A stretch of DNA of 64,000 bases from Acidobacteriota bacterium (GTDB lineage Bacteria > Acidobacteriota > Blastocatellia > Pyrinomonadales > Pyrinomonadaceae), in NCBI GenBank assembly GCA_019639135.1, contig JAHBSL010000005.1:1-64000 (forward strand), read 5' to 3'. A program made the position numbers and the translations under genes. Shown here in pieces: positions 9,448 through 18,596 of this stretch. The stretch's first letter is position 1; each line of letters opens with the position of its first letter. The notes beneath the pieces were generated by a model. The model saw only the letters and a list, made by a program, of their open reading frames with translations. It did not search any database and was not told the DNA's origin.

Positions 9448-12400
9448 ATGCAGAACAGCAGTAAGGAGACAGGGGCTCGGTGGGGTCTTCTGTTGAGTTT
9501 TGTGGTGCTGGCGTTGGTGGCGGCCATTGCGGTCGTGCCGACTCAGTTCGAGTGGCAGGTCAGCGGTCAGGGCAAAGGCTTGACCGTGAGGACTGAAAGT
9601 CACGTTGAGGGGTTGGAAAACTACGACATCCGTGAGAATCAAAAATCTCCGGAGGTCGAGGAGGCCCTTTTGAAGTATCGCGACACGGCGGGCAAGACTG
9701 CGTCGTTCGTTGCAGACGTTCGGGATGGGTTTGTCCGCGGCGAGGAATCGCTTAAGACGCGGGTTCCCTCGCTTGAGGTCGAATACAATACGGACATTCG
9801 TATCCCCGAAGTTATCGGGCCGGACGTCAAGCAGGGCGTGAACTTCCTCACGGGACCGGCGACGGGCAACCGTGTGGACATGCTCCGCAACTTCGCCAAG
9901 CAGAACAGCGAGTTGATCGGTGTCAATGACGAACAGGTCAACCAACTTAAGGTGCTGGCCGACTACACGAACCCGGACGGTGTCCTTTCGTTCGTGCATC
10001 TCGAGCAGGAGATAGACGGCGTGCCGGTATTCCGCGGAGAGATCAAGGCGGGCTTTACGAAGAACAACGAGATCATCCGCGTGATCAACAACCTGGCACC
10101 GGGAGTTGAATACAACTCGGTCTCGAAGAACTTCGGCGACCCACTCCAGGCAGTTACTCACGCCGCACGGCACATCAACGTAGATGTCTCGACACTTGAC
10201 CTGACGGTCAACGAATCGGCATCGAGAGACAACAAGACGGTCTTCGGCCGCGGCGATTGGGCGACGACCGCGGAACGGATGTACTTCCCGACCGAGCCGG
10301 GTGTGGTCGTTCCCGCACATCGCGTACTCATTTGGCAGCCGGTCAATGCCTTCTACGTTATCGTCGATGCCAACACGGGCACCATGCTCTGGCGGAAGAA
10401 CATTACGGAAGATCAGACGCAATCGGCCACCTATCAGGTCTATCGCAACTCGAATGCGATGATCGACGTTGCCGACAGCCCGGCACCGCTCACCCCGGGA
10501 CCGAATGACCCGGCACTTGGCACGCAGGGATCACTCCTGACACGAGCCAACGTTACGCGGATCGGTAACGAAGGCCCCTACACCTTCGTCAACAACGGCT
10601 GGATCACCGATGGCCAAAACATTACGGACGGTAACTTCAACGAAGCAGGTATCGACCGAGACGGAACGAACGGCGTTGACGCTCCTCAACCGGGCGACAC
10701 CGCTTGCCCGGGAGCAGGCTGCCGTGTCTTTACTTCGACCTGGAACCCGCCGCCGGGCAACCCGGCACCGGGCGATGCCCCGCTGACGGCTCAGGCACAA
10801 CGCGGTGCCGTTATCCAGATGTTCTACGCTATGAACTGGTACCAGTCGGAAATGTATCGGCTCGGCTTCACCGAGCAGGCTTTCAACTTCCAGCAGGACA
10901 ACTTCGGACGCGGCGGGGCCGCGGGTGACCGAGTCTCATCGGAAGGCCAGGATAGCTCGGGGACGAACAACGCAAACTTCGCGACACCGGCAGACGGCGG
11001 CCGCGGAAGGATGCAAATGTTCATCTTCACCGGTCCTGATCCGGACCGCGACGGCACGACGGACGTCGATGTCATCATCCACGAAGTGACGCACGGCCTT
11101 TCGAACCGGCTCCACGGCAATGCCTCGGGCCTTTCGACCAACATGGCCCGCGGAATGGGTGAGGGATGGTCCGACTTCTATGCCCACGCAATGCTCTCGG
11201 AGCCGAGTGACCCGGCAAACGGAGTTTATACGACGGGCGGCTACGTTACGTTGGCTATCACTTCCGGCTTCACCGGAAACTATTACTACGGCATCCGCCG
11301 TTACCCAAAGGCACCGCTCCAGTTCACGGGCGGCGTCAACAACAAGCCGCACAACGCGTATCGCTTCAGCGATATCAACGCGGGCTGCGCAACGCGGCTT
11401 AACAATACGAACTTCGCATTTGCTCCAGGGCCGATCGGGTCTGCGACCTGCGACCAGGTTCACAATGCGGGCGAGGTTTGGAGTTCGATCCTCTGGGAAG
11501 TTCGCCACAGGATGATTACCCGGCTCGGCTGGGCAGACGGCAACCGGAAGACGCTTCAATACATTACCGACGGTATGAAGCTCGCTCCGCTCGGCCCGAC
11601 CTTCGTTACCGAACGGAACGCGATTCTCGCAGCGGTTCAGGCCAGCGGAACGCCCGCAGACCTTGCCGACTTCTGGGCTGGCTTTGCAGCCCGCGGCCTC
11701 GGCTTTAGCGCTCAGGTGATCAGTGCCTCGCCGGCCAATGTCGTTGATGGTTTCGATCTTCCGCAGCTTGGTTCGGGCGGCAATGCACAGGTAACCTCAG
11801 GCAACAACCTGATCGAACCGAACGAGTGCAATACGCTCAACATTCCGCTGAACAACAATTCGGCAGAAGCAGCTACCGGTATTACGGCCGTGCTTTCTAC
11901 GACCACTCCGGGCGTTACCATCTCACAACCGAATTCGGCCTATCCGGACATCCCGGCAGGCGGAACGGGCGTGATGAACATTACTCCGTACCAGGTTTCG
12001 ACCGCAAATACGCTGGCGTGCTTCACTAACATTAACCTTACGCTGACGGTGACGTATTCGGGCGGCGGCGGCGGTTCGCCCGGACAGTTCCAGTACACGC
12101 TCCCGGTCGGCCAACAGGGCAATACTTATGTTGCCACTGCGGGAACCGGTACGGCTCCTGGTAACCCGGCCAACAGAACATTGGTACCGGGCACCCAGGT
12201 TGACGATTCGCCTTCGACCACGCTTCCGCTTCCGAGCGGCTGGACCTCGACCATCTATGATGTTCCGGTCACGTCGCTTAGTATCGGAGCAAACGGAATG
12301 CTGCAGGTCAATGGTTCGTCTCCGACGACGTTCACCAACACGGCTCTGCCGCATACGGTCACCCCGACCGGACCGCGTATCTTCCCGTTCTGGGACGACC

Positions 12401-13605
12401 ACATCATGACAGCCGCACGCGGTGCAAACCTCGGTGTCTATACAGAGACGATCGGGACCGCTCCTAACCGTCAGTTGATCATCGAGTGGCGTTCACAGCA
12501 CTTCAACGGTGGAATCAATGAGAATATGATGACCATCAACCATACGACGGTCCTCAACGAGGGATCATCGTCGTACTCCACCTACTACACCCTGACGGGA
12601 GCCGGAGCCCAGGCAAACGGTGTGTCTGCGACCGTCGGTATTCAGGCCACGAACTCGGGAACACAGTTCACTCAGTTCTCATTCAATCAGGCAGTCATAA
12701 TGCCCGGAATGAAGATCGACTGGACTCTTCCGGCCGGAACCTGTAATCAGGGTCCCGGACCATGCGGTGCAGTTCCGAGCGGAAGTGCCCGAGCAGACTT
12801 CGACGGCGACGGCAAGACCGACCTTTCGGTCTTCCGCGGCAGCGAAGGTAACTGGTACCTGAACCGTTCGACGGCCGGGTTCCAGGTGCTCAACTGGGGC
12901 ATCTCGACGGACACGATCGTTCCGGCGGACTTCGACGGTGACGGCAAGGCCGACACGGCCGTGTTCCGCGGAACAGCAGCCGAGGGGGCGACCGATTTCT
13001 ACATCCTGAACAGCAACGGGTTCACATTCTCGGGCTATGCCTGGGGAACCGTTGGCGATCAGCCTGTCGTGGCCGACTATGACGGCGACGGTCGTGCGGA
13101 TGTGGGCATCTATCGTCCTTCGGATGGTACCTGGTACATCATCCTCAGCTCGAACGGAGCCAATGTGATAGTCAATAATCCGGGCACGACACCTGTCCCG
13201 GCCGACTACAGCGGCGACGGACTAGCTGATGGGGTGATATTCACTAACGGCAATTGGGTCGGCACCAGCTCCACAGGTAACCCGATCAATGTCCAGTGGG
13301 GAGCTGCTGGCGACATTGCCACGCCGGGCGACTTCGATGGCGACGGCAGGGTCGATCAGGCCGTGTTCCGTCCTTCGACCGGTGTCTGGTACATTCTGCG
13401 GAGCAGCAATGGCCAGGCTGAGATCGTCCCCTTCGGAGCCAATGGCGACATCCCGGTCGTCGGTGACTACGATGGCGACGGCAAGGACGACATTGCCATC
13501 TATCGCAACGGCCAGTGGTGGATCAACCAGTCAACAGGCGGTGTGACGATCGCGAACTTCGGTATCGCGACCGACAAACCGGCTCCGGCTGCCGCTAATC
13601 CGTAA
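9448..13605 (+). CDS. Secreted M36 (fungalysin-type) metallopeptidase, paralog of the preceding gene, with FG-GAP-type repeats
   Basis: This 1385-residue protein is collinear with its upstream neighbour through the propeptide (shared RTESHVEGL.NYDIR start, VADVRDGFVRGEESL) and catalytic domain (HEVTH at 545-549, GEGWSDFYAHAM, NYYYGIRRYPKAP). The two diverge after the catalytic domain, where this one has a different beta-rich segment with a Gly run. Six calcium-loop repeats (DFDGDGKTD type; one altered to DYSGDGLAD) follow at the C-terminus. AGGAGG precedes the ATG, and an N-terminal hydrophobic segment acts as signal sequence. The tandem arrangement implies gene duplication followed by swapping or divergence of the middle domain. 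A good terminator follows the gene. Confidence 0.9.
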   Translation: MQNSSKETGARWGLLLSFVVLALVAAIAVVPTQFEWQVSGQGKGLTVRTESHVEGLENYDIRENQKSPEVEEALLKYRDTAGKTASFVADVRDGFVRGEESLKTRVPSLEVEYNTDIRIPEVIGPDVKQGVNFLTGPATGNRVDMLRNFAKQNSELIGVNDEQVNQLKVLADYTNPDGVLSFVHLEQEIDGVPVFRGEIKAGFTKNNEIIRVINNLAPGVEYNSVSKNFGDPLQAVTHAARHINVDVSTLDLTVNESASRDNKTVFGRGDWATTAERMYFPTEPGVVVPAHRVLIWQPVNAFYVIVDANTGTMLWRKNITEDQTQSATYQVYRNSNAMIDVADSPAPLTPGPNDPALGTQGSLLTRANVTRIGNEGPYTFVNNGWITDGQNITDGNFNEAGIDRDGTNGVDAPQPGDTACPGAGCRVFTSTWNPPPGNPAPGDAPLTAQAQRGAVIQMFYAMNWYQSEMYRLGFTEQAFNFQQDNFGRGGAAGDRVSSEGQDSSGTNNANFATPADGGRGRMQMFIFTGPDPDRDGTTDVDVIIHEVTHGLSNRLHGNASGLSTNMARGMGEGWSDFYAHAMLSEPSDPANGVYTTGGYVTLAITSGFTGNYYYGIRRYPKAPLQFTGGVNNKPHNAYRFSDINAGCATRLNNTNFAFAPGPIGSATCDQVHNAGEVWSSILWEVRHRMITRLGWADGNRKTLQYITDGMKLAPLGPTFVTERNAILAAVQASGTPADLADFWAGFAARGLGFSAQVISASPANVVDGFDLPQLGSGGNAQVTSGNNLIEPNECNTLNIPLNNNSAEAATGITAVLSTTTPGVTISQPNSAYPDIPAGGTGVMNITPYQVSTANTLACFTNINLTLTVTYSGGGGGSPGQFQYTLPVGQQGNTYVATAGTGTAPGNPANRTLVPGTQVDDSPSTTLPLPSGWTSTIYDVPVTSLSIGANGMLQVNGSSPTTFTNTALPHTVTPTGPRIFPFWDDHIMTAARGANLGVYTETIGTAPNRQLIIEWRSQHFNGGINENMMTINHTTVLNEGSSSYSTYYTLTGAGAQANGVSATVGIQATNSGTQFTQFSFNQAVIMPGMKIDWTLPAGTCNQGPGPCGAVPSGSARADFDGDGKTDLSVFRGSEGNWYLNRSTAGFQVLNWGISTDTIVPADFDGDGKADTAVFRGTAAEGATDFYILNSNGFTFSGYAWGTVGDQPVVADYDGDGRADVGIYRPSDGTWYIILSSNGANVIVNNPGTTPVPADYSGDGLADGVIFTNGNWVGTSSTGNPINVQWGAAGDIATPGDFDGDGRVDQAVFRPSTGVWYILRSSNGQAEIVPFGANGDIPVVGDYDGDGKDDIAIYRNGQWWINQSTGGVTIANFGIATDKPAPAAANP

Positions 13606-13647
13606 ACCAACAAGGGCGGACCCGCTCCGCCCTTCAACCTCTAGCCT

Positions 13648-13683
13648 AAACCGCCGCTCTTTTCACAGGGCGGCGGTTTTTTT
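13648..13683 (+). terminator. Rho-independent terminator after the second M36 gene
   Basis: A perfect 10-bp stem (AAACCGCCGC at 13648-13657 with GCGGCGGTTT at 13670-13679) encloses a 12-base loop and runs into seven T. A second small GC hairpin (13614-13632) lies just upstream without a T-run. Confidence 0.85.
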
Positions 13684-13787
13684 GTAGCATTTCGAGAAAA
13701 CTGCGACTACAATCAAAGTATTCTCCGACTTTCCCCCAGGCGAGTCCGTCTAAATCAGATCGTAGTTGATCACGAGGAAACCAAAAG

Positions 13788-15218
13788 ATGAACGTCTCTC
13801 GAATCCGCAAACTATCGCTTCTTCTCTTTGTCGCATTGGTCCTAGGCCTGGCTATAGTTCTTCGGTCTCTTCCGGGTAATTATGTTCGAGCATCTGCCCA
13901 GGGCCCGACGCCCGGCCACACAAATGCGCCGGGCGAAACGAATTGCACGGCTTGTCACACCGAGTTTCCGGTAAACAGCGGCACCGGAAGCGTAACCATC
14001 ACAGGCATTCCCAAGAACTATCGACCCGGCCAGCAGATACCGGTCACAGTAACGGTCAGCCAAAACGATGGTGTGATCTGGGGCTTTCAGTTGACCACGA
14101 TCGACCGAACTGGCATTCGGGTCGGGTCTTACACGCTTCCCGGCGGAACCCCGCCGGAGATGCAGATAGACAACGGTTCGATCGGCGGGCTTCAACGCCG
14201 ATACGTTTCTCATACCAGCGAAGGAACGGCATCACCGGTATTCGGGTCAAAGAATTGGACGTTCACCTGGACCGCTCCGGCAACGCGTGTAGGCAAGATC
14301 GACTTCTTTGCCGCCGGCAACGCCGCAAACAGCGATGGCGGACCGAACGGCGACCACATTTACACGACATCTGTCTCAACTTTGTCAGGATCAGGCGTCG
14401 CAAATTTTGACATGGACTATTCGACCGATCTATCGGTCTTTCGTCCTTCGGACGGGACCTGGTATGTTCTCCGTAGTTCAGACGACGGCTTTGAAGCCGC
14501 CCAGTTCGGATCCGCAGGTGATGTGATAGTTCCCGGCGACTATGACGGTGACGGAGAGTCCGACCTCGCTGTCTGGCGGCCGTCAAATGGCGTCTGGTAC
14601 ATCCAGTTGAGCGGCGGCGGCCTGACGATCGTACAGTTCGGTGCCGATGGCGACATTCCGGTCGTCGGAGATTACGACGGCGACCTCAAGAACGACCTTG
14701 CGGTCTGGCGGCCTTCGACAGGCGTTTGGTATATCTACCGGAGTTCCGATCAGGCCTATGATATTCGCCAGTTCGGTATCGCAACGGACAAGGTCGCTCA
14801 GGGCGATTTTGATGGCGATGCAAAGACGGACATCGCCGTTTATCGGCAGTCTAACGGAACCTGGTACGTCTGGCGGAGCAGCGATCAGTCCGTCTCGTTC
14901 GTCCAGTTCGGCCAGGATGGCGATCTGCCTGTCCAATCGGACTATGACGGCGACGGCCGTGTTGACAGAGCGGTTTACCGCCCCTCGAACGGTGTTTGGT
15001 ATATGCTCCGCAGTACAGAAGGCTTTGGGGCTGTTCAATTCGGCATCGCAACTGATGTCCCCGTTCCGGGCGATTATGACGGCGACGGGAGGACGGACAA
15101 TGCCGTTTATCGGGACGGTATCTGGTACATTTATCGGAGTTCCGATCAGGGCGTGGAGATCGGCTCTTTCGGGATTGCGGGAGACGACCCGATACCGGCC
15201 GGTTACATCGCTCGATAG
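13788..15218 (+). CDS. Secreted choice-of-anchor-V-like protein with one CxxCH motif and FG-GAP-type repeats
   Basis: The 476-residue protein begins with a signal peptide and then a single CTACH motif (C53, C56, H57) in the context PGETNCTACH, which is typical of the choice-of-anchor V / Reelin-like family. CxxCH can bind c-type heme, but a single motif does not prove it. A beta-sandwich of roughly residues 60-205 follows. Six repeats form the C-terminus (DYDGDGESD, DYDGDGRTD and similar; the first, DMDYSTD, is degenerate), the same cassette as in the two metallopeptidases upstream. The substrate and role are unknown. GAGGAAA upstream of the ATG fits a ribosome binding site. The gene converges on pilQ across a shared hairpin. 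Confidence 0.8.
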   Translation: MNVSRIRKLSLLLFVALVLGLAIVLRSLPGNYVRASAQGPTPGHTNAPGETNCTACHTEFPVNSGTGSVTITGIPKNYRPGQQIPVTVTVSQNDGVIWGFQLTTIDRTGIRVGSYTLPGGTPPEMQIDNGSIGGLQRRYVSHTSEGTASPVFGSKNWTFTWTAPATRVGKIDFFAAGNAANSDGGPNGDHIYTTSVSTLSGSGVANFDMDYSTDLSVFRPSDGTWYVLRSSDDGFEAAQFGSAGDVIVPGDYDGDGESDLAVWRPSNGVWYIQLSGGGLTIVQFGADGDIPVVGDYDGDLKNDLAVWRPSTGVWYIYRSSDQAYDIRQFGIATDKVAQGDFDGDAKTDIAVYRQSNGTWYVWRSSDQSVSFVQFGQDGDLPVQSDYDGDGRVDRAVYRPSNGVWYMLRSTEGFGAVQFGIATDVPVPGDYDGDGRTDNAVYRDGIWYIYRSSDQGVEIGSFGIAGDDPIPAGYIAR

Positions 15219-15233
15219 ACAATCGAAAAAAAT

Positions 15234-15272
15234 AAGAGCCCGACAGGCATTACCGTTGCCTGTCGGGCTCTT
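15234..15272. terminator. Bidirectional terminator between the CxxCH protein gene and pilQ
   Basis: A perfect 16-bp stem (15234-15249 with 15257-15272, core GAGCCCGACAGGCA) encloses a 7-base loop. The left flank carries an A-run, which gives a U-run on the minus strand, so it is strongest as the terminator of the pilus operon. It also sits 15 bases past the stop of the plus-strand gene. Confidence 0.85.
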
Positions 15273-15315
15273 GCTGCTTCGGAGGAAACACTGGGGTTTC
15301 CGCTGGCTTAGCTAA

Positions 15316-17001
15316 CTACGGACGTTCCGGAGCTGACGGTTGCGGAGCGGGCTGCTGCGTTACCGGAAGCACAGGCAATCCGTTGAGCACCGGATTGTTG
15401 GCCGGACGCTGCGGTTCCGAATTCGAGGCCGGATTGCCGAGCGGTACCGGCTGGACGACCGTTGCATTCGGATTCGTTCCCGAGGTACCGGTAACTGCCG
15501 GAAAGTCAGGACGATATATCCGGGGCGTGATGAAGAACAGTATCTCATTCGTGTTCCGCTGAACGCCCTTTCGCTTGAAGAGATTGCCGAGCAACGGTAT
15601 CCGCGAAAGACCCGGGGTTCGATCCTGGCTTTCCCGTTCGTCATCGAACAGAACTCCGCCGACAACGGTTGTACCTCCATCCGGCACAGTTACCTGGGTT
15701 TCCATCGTCTGCGTGTTGATCGCTGGCGGAGCACCGCCGACGATCGCAGCCGTAGAACTGTTCTCGGCAAGAATATCCAATACGACAGTGCCGACGTCCG
15801 TGATCTGGGGCGTGATCTCAAGCTTGAGAGGAACGTCAACATACTCAGTTGTCGCGACGATCGCACCGCCGGCAGCCGCTCCGGGCTGAATGGTCGTGAT
15901 CGGTATCTTGGTTCCGCTCTCGATCTTGGCCTTGCGATTATTGAGTGTCGTAACTCTAGGAGTTGCAATGATCTTTGCCTGTCCGGTCTGTTCGCCCGCA
16001 GAAATGAGGGCGCTGATCTGAGCGGTTCCGAAGATACCGGTGGTCAGACCAATAATAGTGTTCGGAATACTCGAAAGGAGATCGTTGTTAGGCTGCACGC
16101 CAAGTCCGGAAGGGATTCCCTGCGGTTGGGTTCCGGTCGTGTTGTTCGTGCCCGGAAGCGTCGAACCCGAACCGAGGCTTCCGCGGGCACCGGTGACAAG
16201 AGCTGCCAATTGGACGCCGATGTCTCGGCTGAAGTTGCGTGTCGCAACGACGATCCTTGCTTCGATCTCGACCTGCGGTTCGGGCTGGTCGAGAATGGCG
16301 ACCAATTGCTTTACCGCATCGATATTCTCCCGAACATCTGTAACTATCAGCGAGTTGCTTCGAGCATCGACCTCGATGGCTCCACGGCGGGAAAGCCGAC
16401 GCTTGATGATAGGCAAAAGCCCCTCACCTGCGGCACCAGCACCTGAGGAACCTGAGGATCCCGAGGAACCGCCGCTCGAGCCCGTCGTCGTTCCGCTCGT
16501 CGCCTGGCCACGTCCGATAGCACCTGCCGCACGGGCATAGTTCAACCGAATGAACTCAGTTACCAGCGGAGACGAATCCAGTTGAGTATCCATTGCCTGG
16601 CGGAGGATCTCACCTTCGGTGGCAAGCGTCTTGGCATCGGCAACCCGAAGGATCGGACCGTTGACCTGAATTCCAAGCTCCTGGGAACGAAGGATCGAAT
16701 CGAGGGCCACGTTCCAGGGAACCTCGTTCACGTTGACCGTTACCGGAACTGCCTTTACAGACTTGTCGATAACGAAGTTGATGCCATATTGCTCCGTGAT
16801 GTAACTGAGTACATCCCGGATGTCCATATTCACGATCTTGAGGCTGATCGGCTCTCCGCGGAATCCCGCATCACCGTACATTTTGCCCTGTTGACGTGAC
16901 TCGATCTTTTGTGCCGAGACGGTAATTCCCAGCACGATCATCATTGTGATTGCGGCCGCAATGCGTGTTGCTTTTCCGCTTATAGAAAGAAGAGATTTCA
17001 T
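15316..17001 (-). CDS. pilQ: Type IV pilus secretin PilQ
   Basis: The 561-residue protein has a signal peptide and an STN/secretin N-terminal domain at about 45-110 (ISLKIVNMDIRDVLSYITEQ). A second N-domain follows with a Gly/Ser-rich insert, then the C-terminal secretin beta-barrel domain (EIEARIVVATRNFSRDIGVQ; VPDGGTTVVGGVLFDDE; RIPLLGNLFKRKG). It should form the outer-membrane pore of the pilus. AMIN domains seen in proteobacterial PilQ are not evident, so the protein is short for the family. GGAGGAAAC precedes the ATG. It is the last gene of the pilMNOPQ operon, and the strong hairpin at 15234 ends the transcript. The C-terminal tail is Pro/Gln-rich and probably disordered. Confidence 0.92.
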   Translation of the reverse strand: MKSLLSISGKATRIAAAITMMIVLGITVSAQKIESRQQGKMYGDAGFRGEPISLKIVNMDIRDVLSYITEQYGINFVIDKSVKAVPVTVNVNEVPWNVALDSILRSQELGIQVNGPILRVADAKTLATEGEILRQAMDTQLDSSPLVTEFIRLNYARAAGAIGRGQATSGTTTGSSGGSSGSSGSSGAGAAGEGLLPIIKRRLSRRGAIEVDARSNSLIVTDVRENIDAVKQLVAILDQPEPQVEIEARIVVATRNFSRDIGVQLAALVTGARGSLGSGSTLPGTNNTTGTQPQGIPSGLGVQPNNDLLSSIPNTIIGLTTGIFGTAQISALISAGEQTGQAKIIATPRVTTLNNRKAKIESGTKIPITTIQPGAAAGGAIVATTEYVDVPLKLEITPQITDVGTVVLDILAENSSTAAIVGGAPPAINTQTMETQVTVPDGGTTVVGGVLFDDERESQDRTPGLSRIPLLGNLFKRKGVQRNTNEILFFITPRIYRPDFPAVTGTSGTNPNATVVQPVPLGNPASNSEPQRPANNPVLNGLPVLPVTQQPAPQPSAPERP

Positions 17002-17106
17002 GTTTCCTCCGTTGCAAATTCGGTCGAACGGCTCAAAGTGCGGGGTCGTCGACTTGATTGAAAAATCTGGTGGGTCTGCTGCGAATGCGGATCGTATCCG
17101 CAGGAT

Positions 17107-17844
17107 CTATTTCTGATTCTTTGCGGTCCGAACTCTTCGATTGCTCTTGGCGTTCGATCGCTGCGGAGCCTCGGCAGGTTGAGCCTCCATCTCATCGAGC
17201 GGAGAGACGATCGTCATCGTTGCCGACTTTCCGTCGCCCGCGGGCTGTACGACCGGTACGCTGGCCGTGGCCGTATTCGCCGGCGCCGTACCTTGTATCT
17301 GCTCAGAGTCCGAATATTGCCGCAGTAGCTTGTTCTCAACCGAGGACACGAACTTTCCGTTGCTCATCTTCGTCACACGGCGAAAGATAAGCTGGTTTTC
17401 CTCAACGGCGACCAGTTGGCCATCGAAGAACTTTTCCCCGGGATAGATCGTGTATGAGAGCTTGATCGGGGTCGCCTCGACCATTGCGGCGAGTCCTCGC
17501 GGCGTTCGAAAGATACCCGTTACGGACATCTCGCTGAGCGTCAGCACGCTCGTTACCTTCGGCAATTCCGATCCATTGGCGACGGCATTGTCCCTAAGCC
17601 GCTTGTAGTACGAGATCCTCTGCTCGATCGGCGGTGCTCCAAGATTTTCGACAGGCTTTTCGCCCGACTTTGCACTCCCGGTCGAACTTGCACCGGTCGC
17701 ACGATCACGTGTACGCGCCCAGCCGGGCTTGGCGAAAGGGTCGCGGGACTGGCCCTGAACTGACAGATCTCCGGCTAATAGCGTAAGAACGAGAACCGCA
17801 AATCCGTAGCCGACGTACTGAAGAACTCTGGGTTTGGTAATCAT
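17107..17844 (-). CDS. pilP: Pilus assembly protein PilP-like
   Basis: The product (245 residues from this start) has an N-terminal membrane or signal segment, the short motif DPFAKPGW, and a beta-domain with the features of PilP (LSEMSVTGIFRTPRGLAAMV; YPGEKFFDGQLVAVEENQ). PilP links the PilN/PilO inner-membrane complex to the secretin. No lipobox cysteine is visible, although many PilP proteins are lipoproteins. An in-frame ATG at 17889, directly after the pilO stop, would add 15 residues. The ATG at 17844 is preferred because it has a purine-rich AGAGAGAGAAAG upstream and places the signal segment at the N-terminus. The C-terminus is basic and low-complexity. Confidence 0.82.
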   Translation of the reverse strand: MITKPRVLQYVGYGFAVLVLTLLAGDLSVQGQSRDPFAKPGWARTRDRATGASSTGSAKSGEKPVENLGAPPIEQRISYYKRLRDNAVANGSELPKVTSVLTLSEMSVTGIFRTPRGLAAMVEATPIKLSYTIYPGEKFFDGQLVAVEENQLIFRRVTKMSNGKFVSSVENKLLRQYSDSEQIQGTAPANTATASVPVVQPAGDGKSATMTIVSPLDEMEAQPAEAPQRSNAKSNRRVRTAKNQK

Positions 17845-17889
17845 AGCTTTCTCTCTCTGAAAGGAAATGGTGAAAGTGGGCTTATTCAT

Positions 17890-18540
17890 CTACTTCGCTG
17901 GCGGTGCCGCCGGCTTCGCTCCGGGAGCAGCAGGCTGGCCTGGAGCTCCGGGTTTGGCGGGTGCGGCCGGTTTCGTAAGTGCATCAGGATCAGCATAGTA
18001 AGCAGTCAATAGGAACTGAGCGTGCAGGGTCTTGTCTGCTGTTTGTTTGTCGAGTTGGTTGATCTTGAAGTCAGTGATCGAAACGATACGCGGGAGTTTT
18101 GCCATCTTGTCAAAGAAGTCGCGAATATTATTGAAGTTGCTGTCCACCTCAACCTCGACCGGTTTTGCCATGATCGAATCCTGCTGCGTATCGTCACGCG
18201 GCGAGAACCGCATCACGACCAGCCGCGAATCCTTTGCGTTATCCTGAAGCCCTTGAAGGACATTCGTGATCTCACGCTGTTCCGGAAGAAGGACCTTCAG
18301 TTCCTCATACTCGGCAGATTTACTCGCATACAATGCCCGGAACTCGTTGATGCGCTGGGTGGCGACTCGAGCTGCCTCGTTCTTCGCTGTGAGCTGTGCG
18401 ATCTGCTCATTCAGAGTTGCGACCTCGGCCCTGGTCTCGCTTGTAACAAAGTACCAGACCGACATGTAGAGTACTGCCGCTATCCCGACAAGGATCATGA
18501 GCTGTACATACCACTGTAGCGACTTGAGTTTTTCAATCAT
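17890..18540 (-). CDS. pilO: Type IV pilus inner-membrane protein PilO
   Basis: This 216-residue protein has one N-terminal transmembrane helix (YVQLMILVGIAAVLYMSVWYF), a coiled coil at about 35-75 and a C-terminal ferredoxin-like domain containing LPEQREITNVLQGLQDNAK and VEVDSNFNNIRDFFDKMAKL. Those features are diagnostic of PilO, which heterodimerises with PilN to align the pilus machine. The last 25 residues are Ala/Pro/Lys-rich. It lies 56 bases after pilN and its stop abuts an alternative ATG of pilP. Confidence 0.9.
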   Translation of the reverse strand: MIEKLKSLQWYVQLMILVGIAAVLYMSVWYFVTSETRAEVATLNEQIAQLTAKNEAARVATQRINEFRALYASKSAEYEELKVLLPEQREITNVLQGLQDNAKDSRLVVMRFSPRDDTQQDSIMAKPVEVEVDSNFNNIRDFFDKMAKLPRIVSITDFKINQLDKQTADKTLHAQFLLTAYYADPDALTKPAAPAKPGAPGQPAAPGAKPAAPPAK

Positions 18541-18596
18541 TTTAGTGTCCTTCGATCTTTAGATTTCTTGGATTTCGGAACTTTCCGAAGCACGAT

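Noticed and set aside
9433-10422. 329-codon minus-strand frame
   Set aside because: Lies antisense to the M36 propeptide, has no ribosome binding site or domain, and arises from the high GC3 of the real gene.
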